Source: Verrucomicrobiaceae bacterium | GTDB taxonomy: Bacteria > Pseudomonadota > Gammaproteobacteria > Pseudomonadales > CAMLJR01 | Length of the DNA: 46,446 nt | Direction: 5' to 3' | Assembly (NCBI GenBank): GCA_028293825.1 | Contig: JAQGNY010000052.1 | Location: forward strand, 1 to 46,446 | Part shown: positions 27,422 to 36,128 of the stretch, in pieces | How positions within the stretch are numbered: the stretch's first letter is position 1 | Layout of the letters: the number at the start of each line of letters is the position of its first letter | Notes under the pieces: generated by a model | Told to the model about the DNA's origin: nothing | Seen by the model: the letters and a program-made list of their open reading frames with translations, nothing else | The model's database searches: none | Translations under genes and position numbers: made by a program

Positions 27422-27781
27422 TTCGGTATATGGCCCCTGAATTAAGGCGCATCAACGCGATTCGACAAGAAAACAGATAAAGCACTACTAACTGAAGCAT
27501 TGCTTTGAGCGCAAAAATGGACCACACTTTTTTTTCCAAAGACACCTTATGCGCTTCAAAATTTTTCGCGAAATTTTTTATCGATCCATCAATTATTTCT
27601 TCGCGAGTGGAGTTGGGAGAGGCTTTACACTCAGGGCTACTTCTCACTTGTACCAGGTGAGATTTGAACACTAAATTTCGGGAATTTTGAATGCAGCGCC
27701 GATCAGAATGCACAGGAAAACTCCTAAGAGGATCTGGCAAAAAACCGAAAGTGCAGTCTTACTTGGCTTGTATTTGCTCAT
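27411..27781 (-). pseudogene. Apparently frameshifted two-helix membrane protein gene
   Basis: From the ATG at 27781 (preceded by AGGTTGGAT) a frame encodes 36 residues with one hydrophobic helix (VFCQILLGVFLCILIGAAF) and stops with TAG. A second frame continues to 27411 with KNFAKNFEAHKVSLEKKVWS and a second helix (FALKAMLQLVVLYLFSC), ending in overlap with the next gene's ATG. Joining the two frames near 27680 gives one protein of roughly 120 residues with a helix at each end. This suggests a frameshift mutation or a sequencing error. Two separate small genes is the alternative. Confidence 0.4.
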
Positions 27782-28056
27782 ATCCAACCTAGTTATTTGC
27801 TGAGGCCGCACGATTATTTAAAAAGCTGAGCGCGAAGCGGCGATTGATTTGTCTTTTGGCTGTGAATACAGATACGCTGTTTATGCAATCCATTCTCACA
27901 GCCTCTCAAAACTCTCTAGAAAGCTGCAACAACGTAAGTGATTGGGTTGCTTTCCGTAGCCGTGTGAAGAGTTAGTTGGAACTTCCGAGTCTGTCTACTT
28001 AACGAAATGAGCAAGTCGTGTGATTGGCGCAATATTATTGCGCGCTACGGGTTGGA

Positions 28057-28350
28057 TTAATAATTCGCAGTAGTGCGCAGCACGCCATACATCGTGGAGC
28101 TAACCAATACCGCGCCGAATAAAACGATGTAGCGCATGCGAACCGCTTGTACTGAATTAAATAAAAAAAGATTGCCAAATATGCAGATGACTGCGAGGAG
28201 AAAGCCGTACATGTGTGCGTTTGTATCGGGAATAAATTTCGATAAGAACGATGGCACGGCGATGCTGCTAAATAGAATTAAAAAGAAAAGCCATTTGGAT
28301 ACGTGTTGCTTGGGCTTCGATAGACGGCTGAAGGGGGTGGTGCTTAACAT
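28057..28350 (-). CDS. Small membrane protein, unknown function
   Basis: 97 residues from the ATG at 28350, which has GGAG upstream (the frame is open to 28410). Three hydrophobic helices are seen: WLFFLILFSSIAVPSFLS, MYGFLLAVICIFGNLFLF and YIVLFGAVLVSSTMYGVL. The N-terminus is basic and cytosolic (PFSRLSKPKQHVSK). I do not recognise a family. It stands alone, with 275 bp on one side and 322 bp on the other in which I see no convincing gene. Confidence 0.55.
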   Translation of the reverse strand: MLSTTPFSRLSKPKQHVSKWLFFLILFSSIAVPSFLSKFIPDTNAHMYGFLLAVICIFGNLFLFNSVQAVRMRYIVLFGAVLVSSTMYGVLRTTANY

Positions 28351-28672
28351 TTTACTGACTCCGTGTAAGTGTCTAATGCAGTGCTTGCGATAAGCGGCGA
28401 GCGTTAGCATAAATGACGCATCAAGCGACTGAAAGTGTTAGAGAAAATTCCACATACAGTGCGAATGTAAACCAACGCTACTGGACAAAGACCAACAACG
28501 CGCGCCGCAAAATAAATTCATTCGATGCTTTGTTATCTCGTCGATATGGGTTTTTCGCAGTATTGGACGAAGCCGCTGGAGCTGCGCCAAACGATGGACC
28601 TGCTGCGAAAAGTACTTGCGGACGAGCCTGCGTGAAATTAAATAATCGGTCGTTCTTTACCGTTATTGGCTC

Positions 28673-28939
28673 TTATCGCAACTGACTATCCTTGCTGCCT
28701 CGTCGGTTGTAGCCGCTGAAATGTTCATCTTCTTGATCTGCAATTTCCTGACACTTCACGCACAGGCGCACGCCGGGTACGGCTTGTTGGCGGGCCACCG
28801 GGATTTTCACGCCGCACTCCTCGCAATGTGTCAGGCTCGGACCTTTATTTAAGCGCGCGCGGGCGCGTTTCACTTCGTCTTCGATGGTGGCGTCGATCTG
28901 ATCCTGGACCGCGCCTTCAGGTGCCCAGCCGGTTGCCAT
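28673..28939 (-). CDS. ybiI: DksA/TraR-type zinc-finger protein (YbiI-like)
   Basis: 88 residues, almost collinear with E. coli YbiI: MATGWAPEGAVQDQID at the start, the C4 zinc finger CEECGVKIPVARQQAVPGVR...CVKC in the middle, and the characteristic end GYNRRGSKDSQLR. It lacks the long DksA coiled coil, so it is not expected to act on RNA polymerase as DksA does; its role is unknown. It marks the return to core genome after the AT-rich stretch. Confidence 0.9.
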   Translation of the reverse strand: MATGWAPEGAVQDQIDATIEDEVKRARARLNKGPSLTHCEECGVKIPVARQQAVPGVRLCVKCQEIADQEDEHFSGYNRRGSKDSQLR

Positions 28940-29116
28940 GATGTAGCCCTCGCGATTGGTTAGTTTTTTATTTCGGTGCGTGCACTGCGTGGAGAATGAT
29001 AGTGATAGTGATTCGATACGGGCAGGGCGAGAATAGTTTCATCGGATCATTTCGCTGCGCCCCGGGTCATATAGCGGGTACGTTACATTTGAGGCTATTC
29101 AGAGACTGTGCTGTTA

Positions 29117-30164
<1,048 letters not shown>

Positions 30165-30628
30165 GGAGATGCTTTACAAGTCACGGTCGAGGTAAGGCAA
30201 CGGCTTTGACGGGTCCGCACTTGGCGTACCCAAGAAAGAAGTACGGTGAAAACGTGATGCTTCTTCATGTGTCCGCTGGCTAATTGGCCAACGGCCCCGT
30301 CCATATTTTCAAACTAAACACACCGCATCAGTTCATCTTGATTCTTGAATCAAAAAAAACAAACGCATCATCGGCCGGCGCATTTCGTCGATTCCTGTGC
30401 GGAGTAAAAGCCAGCTTCGCGCACAGGGCCGATTGTGCTTTGCAGCCACGTCAAAAATAACGCACCTGTGGTTGTCCGCTGACGCGGATAAATCAGTTTT
30501 CGCATTCTCGCTTTTCAGAACATCTAATCGCGTCGCGTGTGCGTATCCCTCTGCACGGACAATCTTGGCCGTACCCTGATTTTCGCGGGCGACCGCTTGG
30601 GTTTGCATGAAAATTGGGTTCAGGAAGC
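30165..30628. other. 464-bp intergenic region upstream of the ECF sigma gene
   Basis: No credible gene was found. It holds a 12-bp palindrome GATTCTTGAATC (30339-30350) followed by an A-run, the structured inverted repeats at 30370-30433, a two-block motif GCATTTC (30380) with GTAAA (30404-30408), and a small hairpin TCCGC/GCGGA near 30480. An open frame on the minus strand (30797 down to 30333) crosses into the sigma gene and has no family-like content. Confidence 0.6.
30370..30433 (+). repeat. Nested inverted repeats, possible structured leader RNA
   Basis: Outer arms ATCGGCC (30370-30376) and GGCCGAT (30427-30433), inner arms CCTGTGCG (30394-30401) and CGCACAGG (30420-30427), all perfect, with an 18-nt apical loop. 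The base at 30427 is shared between the two stems. It lies about 195 bases before the ECF sigma start, and the GTAAA of a candidate promoter falls in the apical loop. Confidence 0.5.
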
Positions 30629-31300
30629 ATGGCGATTTTTTATAATAAGCGAGCCCCGATAGCAGCGAACGCCGGAACCGGCGGGCACGGCGGCGAGGTT
30701 TGTAACGGCAGCAAGAATCGCACACAGGGCGCGACTCAAACTGGCGCGGAATTGCTTCCTCTGCTGGAATGTATTCAAGCCGGCGATCAAGCGGCACTGG
30801 GACAGCTGTACGATCTAACGTTGTCGAAGGTGTATGGCTTGGTGCTGCGCATTGTCTCGGCGCCCGCCGATGCGGAAGAGGTCACGTGCGATGTGTTCCA
30901 TCAAATCTGGCGCAGTGCCAAGCAGTTCGATTGCAATCGCGGTAATCCCTGGCAATGGATAATGGTGATTGCGCGCAGTCGAGCACTGGATCGCTATCGC
31001 GAGCGGCGGCAACATCGCTACGAAGTGCATCTGCCCGAGGCAATAACTGCGTATTCAGTAGAGCAAGTGGCGGAATCGCATTCGCCGTGGCAAGAATTTG
31101 AAAGCGGCAGCGCGGTGCAGATCGCCATCGCTTCGCTCAGCCCGATCCAATCCGAATTAATGCGGATGGCGTTCTTTCAGGGTTTAACGCATCAAGAGAT
31201 TGCAGAGGTGAAGCAATTGCCATTGGGCACCGTCAAGTCGCATATCAACCGCGCCGCAGCCACGCTGCGCAAGACGTTATCGCCCGCTGATTTACGATGA
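30629..31300 (+). CDS. ECF-type RNA polymerase sigma factor
   Basis: 223 residues. Region 2 is LGQLYDLTLSKVYGLVLRIV...AEEVTCDVFHQIWRSAKQFD with WQWIMVIARSRALDRYRERR, and region 4 has the helix-turn-helix GLTHQEIAEVKQLPLGTVKSH. It matches group IV sigma factors, the type paired with ChrR anti-sigma proteins that respond to singlet oxygen or peroxides in alphaproteobacteria. Start choice is uncertain: the ATG at 30629 was taken, with a TTG at 30614 possible; the first 45 residues are not part of the sigma fold. The stop overlaps the ATG of the cupin gene. Confidence 0.9.
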   Translation: MAIFYNKRAPIAANAGTGGHGGEVCNGSKNRTQGATQTGAELLPLLECIQAGDQAALGQLYDLTLSKVYGLVLRIVSAPADAEEVTCDVFHQIWRSAKQFDCNRGNPWQWIMVIARSRALDRYRERRQHRYEVHLPEAITAYSVEQVAESHSPWQEFESGSAVQIAIASLSPIQSELMRMAFFQGLTHQEIAEVKQLPLGTVKSHINRAAATLRKTLSPADLR

Positions 31301-31803
31301 AACCGCCTAAGCGCCCAAACAAACCGGCGACCGATGATGTGCTCGACGAGGCGACCGTTGCCAAGCTGGCCGATGCCGTCTCACCCGTTTCGCCACCGCC
31401 TGAATTAGCTGCCCGTATGCGCGAGCGCGTTATGGAAACCGCGCAACTCAGCGCGACCGAAGTCGTGCGTGCCGAAGAGGGAGAGTGGAAGAAAATACTG
31501 CCCGGCATTCGCATCAAAACACTGCATCTCGATATCGAAAGCGGCACCCAGACATCGCTATGGCGGCTCGAGGCGGGCGCACGCGTGCCGCCGCATCCGC
31601 ACTCGAAAGATGAGGAGTGCCTGATTCTGGAAGGCACCATCACGCATGACGGCAACACCTACGGGCAGGGCGATTATTTGTATGCGAGCCCCGGTATTCG
31701 TCATCGCGATTTCATCTCTCCAACCGGCGCGTTGATATTGATTAGAGGCGAGCGTATTCCCAGCAAATTGCTGCTGAATCTCGCCATGTTGCTGCCGCAC
31801 TGA
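31297..31803 (+). CDS. ChrR-like cupin protein, probable partner of the ECF sigma
   Basis: 168 residues. A C-terminal cupin has the metal-ligand pattern His100, His102 and Glu106 (PPHPHSKDEE) and His136 (SPGIRHRDF). The first 60 residues are low-complexity linker with PPPELAARMRERVM. Classical ChrR has an N-terminal zinc anti-sigma domain with an HXXXCXXC motif; I do not see one here, and the only cysteine is Cys108 inside the cupin. It is coupled to the sigma gene (ATGA overlap), so a regulatory role is likely but by a different contact than canonical ChrR. A simple stress-response cupin is the alternative. Confidence 0.85.
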   Translation: MKPPKRPNKPATDDVLDEATVAKLADAVSPVSPPPELAARMRERVMETAQLSATEVVRAEEGEWKKILPGIRIKTLHLDIESGTQTSLWRLEAGARVPPHPHSKDEECLILEGTITHDGNTYGQGDYLYASPGIRHRDFISPTGALILIRGERIPSKLLLNLAMLLPH

Positions 31804-31926
31804 CATTTCGTACGCGCAATATCGATCTACCGATTCCGTATAAAAATGGATTCAGCGTTTGCTTCGCAAGCATTGAGATGTTTTGAAATGAGCGGAGAAA
31901 ACAGAGTGAACTGGCGTGAGCAAACC

Positions 31927-33036
31927 TCAGCCCGCAGCCCTTTGCACTAGCCAAACCATTGCCAGCACGGCGATAGCCGACGAACCCCATGGCATTACGC
32001 CGGCGCGATAAAATCGCGTCGCGCGCAGCACGTAAGCCAGCGGCATCACGGCTAACACCACCGCCAGTTGCCCCACTTCCACACCGAGATTGAACGCCAC
32101 CAGCGACAGCAAGCGCGCGCCGGATGGCAACCCCATATCCGCCAGCACCGACGCAAAACCGAAACCGTGCAATAGGCCGAATAGAAACGCGATGCGCCAG
32201 CGGCCTTCGGTGACTTTGGGGAATAGATTGTTTAGCGCGGCGACGATGATCGAGGCCGCGATCACCGATTCGGTCAGCCGACTCGGCAGCCGGATCACAT
32301 CGAATGCGGCCAGCGACAGCGTAATCGAGTGCGCCAGCGTGAATGCCGTGACCACTTTGAGGATGTTCAGAAATGCCGGTCGCGCCAGCGGCACCGGTTG
32401 CCAGCGTTTGCCGGTACGCAACAACACGGCCGGCAGCAGCAGCGACAACAGAAATAGCAGGTGATCGATACCGCTCCAGATATGCCATATGCCGGTGCTC
32501 AGATACTCGACGAAGGTGCGCCATTGCGTCGGTTGGCCGAAGGCAAAGGTTTGCGTGCTCTGTTTGCCGCCGAGCACCGCCGTTTGCGTCGCGCCCCACG
32601 CGGTAAGTGTTAGCAGTCCTCGATGCGATGGATCGACATCGGCGAGCAATCGATAGTCGATATGGAACGTGTCGGGTTGCTCGTTGCAGACGGCGGTAAA
32701 CGGCAGCCATAAATAATTGCCGTCCACGCGTTCGTTGACCTTTACGCTGTCAGTCGTGATCGCGCAGGGCTGGGCGGTATCGATCAACAAATGCGATTGT
32801 AGATAAGTGCCAAGCACCGCTTGATGCGCGCGCAATTCGCCCCAGCTCACTTGGCCGTCGTTATTGCCGTCGAGGCCGACTGCCATTTCGCCATCGCGAA
32901 TAGCCAGTTCAAGCGTGCCGGAAATCGTTTTGCCTTCGACGTTCAGCGTGAGAAACCCATTGCTGGCAATGTGCGCCTGCGCGCTATTGAACATCAGCAT
33001 GGTTAGCAGTGCCAAGCCGATTTGTTTAAGCGTCAT
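31927..33036 (-). CDS. HupE/UreJ-family membrane protein with EF-hand-like loop
   Basis: 369 residues. Signal peptide (LLTMLMFNSAQA), an exported domain of about 150 residues, then six or seven membrane helices with the HupE/UreJ_2 histidine motifs WHIWSGIDHLLFLLSL, FTLAHSITLSLAAFD and LFGLLHGFGFASVL. The exported part contains a perfect EF-hand loop, DGNNDGQVSWGE (56-67). HupE/UreJ relatives move nickel or cobalt, but this large-ectodomain branch has no demonstrated substrate that I know of. The ATG at 33036 overlaps the stop of the TPR gene (TGATG). Last gene of a four-gene operon. Confidence 0.88.
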   Translation of the reverse strand: MTLKQIGLALLTMLMFNSAQAHIASNGFLTLNVEGKTISGTLELAIRDGEMAVGLDGNNDGQVSWGELRAHQAVLGTYLQSHLLIDTAQPCAITTDSVKVNERVDGNYLWLPFTAVCNEQPDTFHIDYRLLADVDPSHRGLLTLTAWGATQTAVLGGKQSTQTFAFGQPTQWRTFVEYLSTGIWHIWSGIDHLLFLLSLLLPAVLLRTGKRWQPVPLARPAFLNILKVVTAFTLAHSITLSLAAFDVIRLPSRLTESVIAASIIVAALNNLFPKVTEGRWRIAFLFGLLHGFGFASVLADMGLPSGARLLSLVAFNLGVEVGQLAVVLAVMPLAYVLRATRFYRAGVMPWGSSAIAVLAMVWLVQRAAG

Positions 33037-34307
33037 CACAGCGAATCCGCCATGTTAGTCGGCGCATTTTTAGTGGTCAGCGCCGTCGCGGTGGGATGGG
33101 CAGTGACGCCGGTAAGGCGCGAGGTAATCGCCTCGATACGCACGTCCTGCAAATTATTCGCCCGCACAAAATCGAGCGCCGATTGCGCCTGTGTTATTGC
33201 CCCGGCCGCCTGCGCGGCGTGTAGCAATACCAGCACATCGTCGTTTTCGTGTTGCACCTGCCAGTTGATAAGCGCGACCTGCAATGCGACGCGCGGTTGC
33301 TCCTGTACTTCCAGTAAAAAACGCGCCTGTTCGCGCCGATGAATGCCTTCGCCGCGTTGCTCCTCTGCCGCAAACGCAGCAGTCAGACGTGCGCGACTGG
33401 CGTCCAATCCCGGGTCGCGTAGTTGCTTCTGGGCGATGGCGATGCGCAGTAACAAGGGTTCGATGCTGTCTTGCCCTTTCAGCAATGTCAGCACTTCGCG
33501 TGCACGCTGACTGTGCAGCAATAAATCGGCATACGCAGCCTTCAGATAAAAGTCGTCGGGCGCCGCGCGCAGTCCATTTTGAAACCAGTGCTCGGCGTCG
33601 CCGTCGCGGCCCAGGCGCAACGCCATTTCGCCCAATTCGGAATCGCGCCAGGCGCGCTCTGCTGCCGGCATCCCCTGTGACGACAACTGGCTGATGCGCG
33701 CATAGGCCGCCGGCAGGTCGCCGGTTAAACCATGCAGACTTTGCGTGCACAGTTCGGTGACTTCGCTGGCGGCGCGTTGGCTCAGTTGCTCGCAACTGGC
33801 GAGCGCTTCGTCGTAACGGCCGAGCACACGCAGAATGGTGGCGCGGGTTAGTAGCGCTTGCGCATCGTCGCGACGCAGTTTCAGCGCTTGATCGATGACA
33901 GCTAATGCGGGGGTGAAATCATGCCGGCTTTGCAGCACGGTCGCGTGCAGTACCAGCGCATCGGCGGACATATTCGGTCCGCTCAACCACGGCTCCAGCA
34001 CCGCTTCGGCGTAACCCAGAAAGCGCAAATCGCCGCTGCTGCGCGCCTGTTTTATGTAGAAGTGAGCCAGCGGCAACGCCACGTCGATGCGTGTACGGGC
34101 CAGATCGCGCGCGGATAATTCGGTATGGCGAGCGCCCGCCGGAATGGTCGCCAATATCTGGCGATCATCGCTGGGCTCATAGGCTTTTGCAGCGGCATTG
34201 CTGCTCTGAAAAAGACCGATCTGAACGAGAAGTGCCAGTACAAAAAACCGACGCGGCGAGTGATTGCCGCGCAAGTTCGGTCGTGCCATTCGCTGACTAT
34301 GGTGCAT
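33036..34307 (-). CDS. Exported tetratricopeptide-repeat protein
   Basis: 423 residues. An N-terminal hydrophobic segment (RFFVLALLVQIGLFQSSNA) acts as signal or anchor. The rest is alpha-helical with TPR-like repeats, for example FTPALAVIDQALKLRRDDAQ, YDEALASCEQLSQRA and DAEHWFQNGLRAAPDDFYLK. It is probably a periplasmic scaffold for neighbouring products. The start lies 8 bp after the lipoprotein stop and the stop overlaps the HupE-like start, so all are made from one mRNA. Confidence 0.82.
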   Translation of the reverse strand: MHHSQRMARPNLRGNHSPRRFFVLALLVQIGLFQSSNAAAKAYEPSDDRQILATIPAGARHTELSARDLARTRIDVALPLAHFYIKQARSSGDLRFLGYAEAVLEPWLSGPNMSADALVLHATVLQSRHDFTPALAVIDQALKLRRDDAQALLTRATILRVLGRYDEALASCEQLSQRAASEVTELCTQSLHGLTGDLPAAYARISQLSSQGMPAAERAWRDSELGEMALRLGRDGDAEHWFQNGLRAAPDDFYLKAAYADLLLHSQRAREVLTLLKGQDSIEPLLLRIAIAQKQLRDPGLDASRARLTAAFAAEEQRGEGIHRREQARFLLEVQEQPRVALQVALINWQVQHENDDVLVLLHAAQAAGAITQAQSALDFVRANNLQDVRIEAITSRLTGVTAHPTATALTTKNAPTNMADSL

Positions 34308-34315
34308 AGCCAGTT

Positions 34316-34573
34316 CTACTGCGCGTTTACAGTGGCTGGTGGGTTGGTGTCGTCGTCACCCAGTGTCGCTTTGCCGTCATTAACTTGGATGGGGTCGGCT
34401 GTCTCCGAACTCGTTTCAGTCAGTTTCTGCACCTGCGCAGTGTCGTAGGTCTGCGTTGTAGCCGCAGCGGGAGGGGGCGAGTGGTGCGACCCGCCGTCGC
34501 CACCGCAGGCGTGCAGTAACAGCGCGCAGGCAGCGAGCGCTCCAGTTTTAAGTAATACGTTTTTCATCGTCAT
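34316..34573 (-). CDS. Small lipoprotein
   Basis: 85 residues. Lipoprotein signal KTGALAACALLLHAC with lipidated Cys23, then GGDGGSHHSPPPAAATT, and an acidic Thr/Asp/Asn-rich tail (KATLGDDDTNPPATVNAQ). No domain is apparent. GAGGACG at good spacing selects the ATG at 34573. It lies 10 bp after the DUF4331 stop and 8 bp before the TPR start, inside the four-gene operon. Confidence 0.75.
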   Translation of the reverse strand: MTMKNVLLKTGALAACALLLHACGGDGGSHHSPPPAAATTQTYDTAQVQKLTETSSETADPIQVNDGKATLGDDDTNPPATVNAQ

Positions 34574-34583
34574 GGCCGCGTCC

Positions 34584-36128
34584 TCAATCCGATACGCCGT
34601 TGGGCGAGCCGCCGACAGGCGTGTTCAGGTACGGGAACACTTGCAGGTAGTCGGCCGGGTTGGGCAGAGCGCCATCGGTAAAGTGCAATTGACGCGAGCC
34701 GCTGGATGCGGGGTCCGGGTCTTGCGCACTGCCATCGAATGGCGACAGAAGCACACCCATGGCGACACGCAATTCGATATCGACTACGTCGTCAATCGGG
34801 CGACGACCGTTCGGAAAGCCCGCTTTATCGCCCGCCAATACGCCGAGATCCTGCTGCGATCCCACCGGCGTGATGTCGGTGCTGGTGTTCAGGCGCAGCT
34901 CTTCGGAAGCGACCACATTGGCCGGTTTATTCAGTCCATCCACGCCGGTCAGAAACGCCGCTACCAGATCGGTACGCGGGTACACGTTTGGCGCTTTCAC
35001 ACCGGCACCGCCGAATAATGCTTGCAACAGCACCGGCAGCGACGGATTGGTTACGTAATCGGCAAACTGTTTATCGTTGATCGGCTGCGAGCCGTTGAAA
35101 CGATCCTTGTCCGGCAAGCCGATAACGAGTTCGTTGACCAGCGGTGCGCCGAGACGCGACACCTGCACCCAGGCGCCGCCGCGCAATTCGGTGCCGGTGG
35201 GGCGTGGAATCGGGCCGACACTGGCCACGCTCTTATCGTTCTGTGGCGCCGGGTTGAGAATGGCCGCCTGCCGCATGCTGGCGGTAGTCCAGCCGCCAAT
35301 GACCGGTTCGGTGCCAGCGGTCAGGCAGGCGGTTGGGATTTCCAGTGCCAGCGAGGTCACGTTCTTGTCGGCCAATGTGTTCGGCTCCAGCGAGCGTGCA
35401 TTGGCTCCGGGCGCCAGTTCCTCGGCCGGGTATTTGATATTCACCAAGTCGAATGTTTCGCCGAGGTTGACGACGAAGCCATCCTTGCGCTGTCCGACAA
35501 ATACTTTGCCCGGTGTGTCGCAGCCGGGAATCGTAATTGTGTGCACGAAGGTGTTGGCGTACGCGGCGTAGCCGGGAATCGATTTGGCGCCGATGTTGTC
35601 CAGCGGTTTGGTAAAACTAGAGCCGCCAGTGGTGGCATCGACCACAGCCGTTGCGGTGCCATGCCGGCGGTCGCCGCGCACCAGCGTGAGCGTGTAGGTT
35701 TCTGCAACATTCTGCGCGCTGGTATCGGTGGCGCTGACCGGCCCGATATTGCTGAGCGGCACCGGTATCGATTTAGTGCCGGCCATTACCGCAAGGCCCT
35801 GACGGTTGGTTTGAAAGCGAAACTGGAAGGTCAGATCTTCGACGCCATTGCCGTTGTTATCGACATGAATTTCATACAGCGCTTTCGGATCGAGCGTGAA
35901 GTAGTTGGGGCCGCCGTATGCATCCTGAAGTGGCAGGTAGTTCGCGATCAGCGTGACGTAGGCGGACCGATTCGCCTCGTAACTGCGAAACATGTAGAAA
36001 TCGCTGGCATCCACTTTCGGCAGGCTGGTGATGAAAGGTGCTTCGCGATGGCTGGACGCCATCAGCCCCGTGGAAGCTGTAACGGCGATCGTGCTTAGCA
36101 ATAAACCCAGTCGAATATGACCTTTCAT
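34584..36128 (-). CDS. DUF4331 exported protein
   Basis: 514 residues. A signal peptide (GLLLSTIAVTASTGLMA) leads directly into the family hallmark SSHREAPFITSLPKVDASD (His27-Arg28-Glu29) and FYMFRSYEANRSAYVTLIANYLP. The Asp/Asn-rich strand EIHVDNNGNGVEDLTFQF may bind calcium (inference). Family function is unknown. AAGGAG precedes the ATG by eight bases. It is the first gene of an operon with lipoprotein, TPR and HupE-like genes, and it converges, through them, on the ECF sigma-cupin pair. Its upstream region carries direct repeats and a motif similar to one before the sigma gene. Confidence 0.9.
   Translation of the reverse strand: MKGHIRLGLLLSTIAVTASTGLMASSHREAPFITSLPKVDASDFYMFRSYEANRSAYVTLIANYLPLQDAYGGPNYFTLDPKALYEIHVDNNGNGVEDLTFQFRFQTNRQGLAVMAGTKSIPVPLSNIGPVSATDTSAQNVAETYTLTLVRGDRRHGTATAVVDATTGGSSFTKPLDNIGAKSIPGYAAYANTFVHTITIPGCDTPGKVFVGQRKDGFVVNLGETFDLVNIKYPAEELAPGANARSLEPNTLADKNVTSLALEIPTACLTAGTEPVIGGWTTASMRQAAILNPAPQNDKSVASVGPIPRPTGTELRGGAWVQVSRLGAPLVNELVIGLPDKDRFNGSQPINDKQFADYVTNPSLPVLLQALFGGAGVKAPNVYPRTDLVAAFLTGVDGLNKPANVVASEELRLNTSTDITPVGSQQDLGVLAGDKAGFPNGRRPIDDVVDIELRVAMGVLLSPFDGSAQDPDPASSGSRQLHFTDGALPNPADYLQVFPYLNTPVGGSPNGVSD

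Noticed and set aside
28525-28635. 36-codon frame MLCYLVDMGFSQYWTKP and onward, plus strand
   Set aside because: Looks protein-like but has no ribosome binding site and no match I recognise; may be a gene relic.
31742-32710. 322-codon minus-strand frame overlapping the HupE-like gene
   Set aside because: Arg-rich shadow frame; the other frame has clear membrane helices and HupE motifs.
35022-36098. 358-codon open frame on the plus strand opposite DUF4331
   Set aside because: Low-quality composition rich in Arg, Gly and His; the DUF4331 frame has signal peptide, hallmark motif and ribosome binding site.
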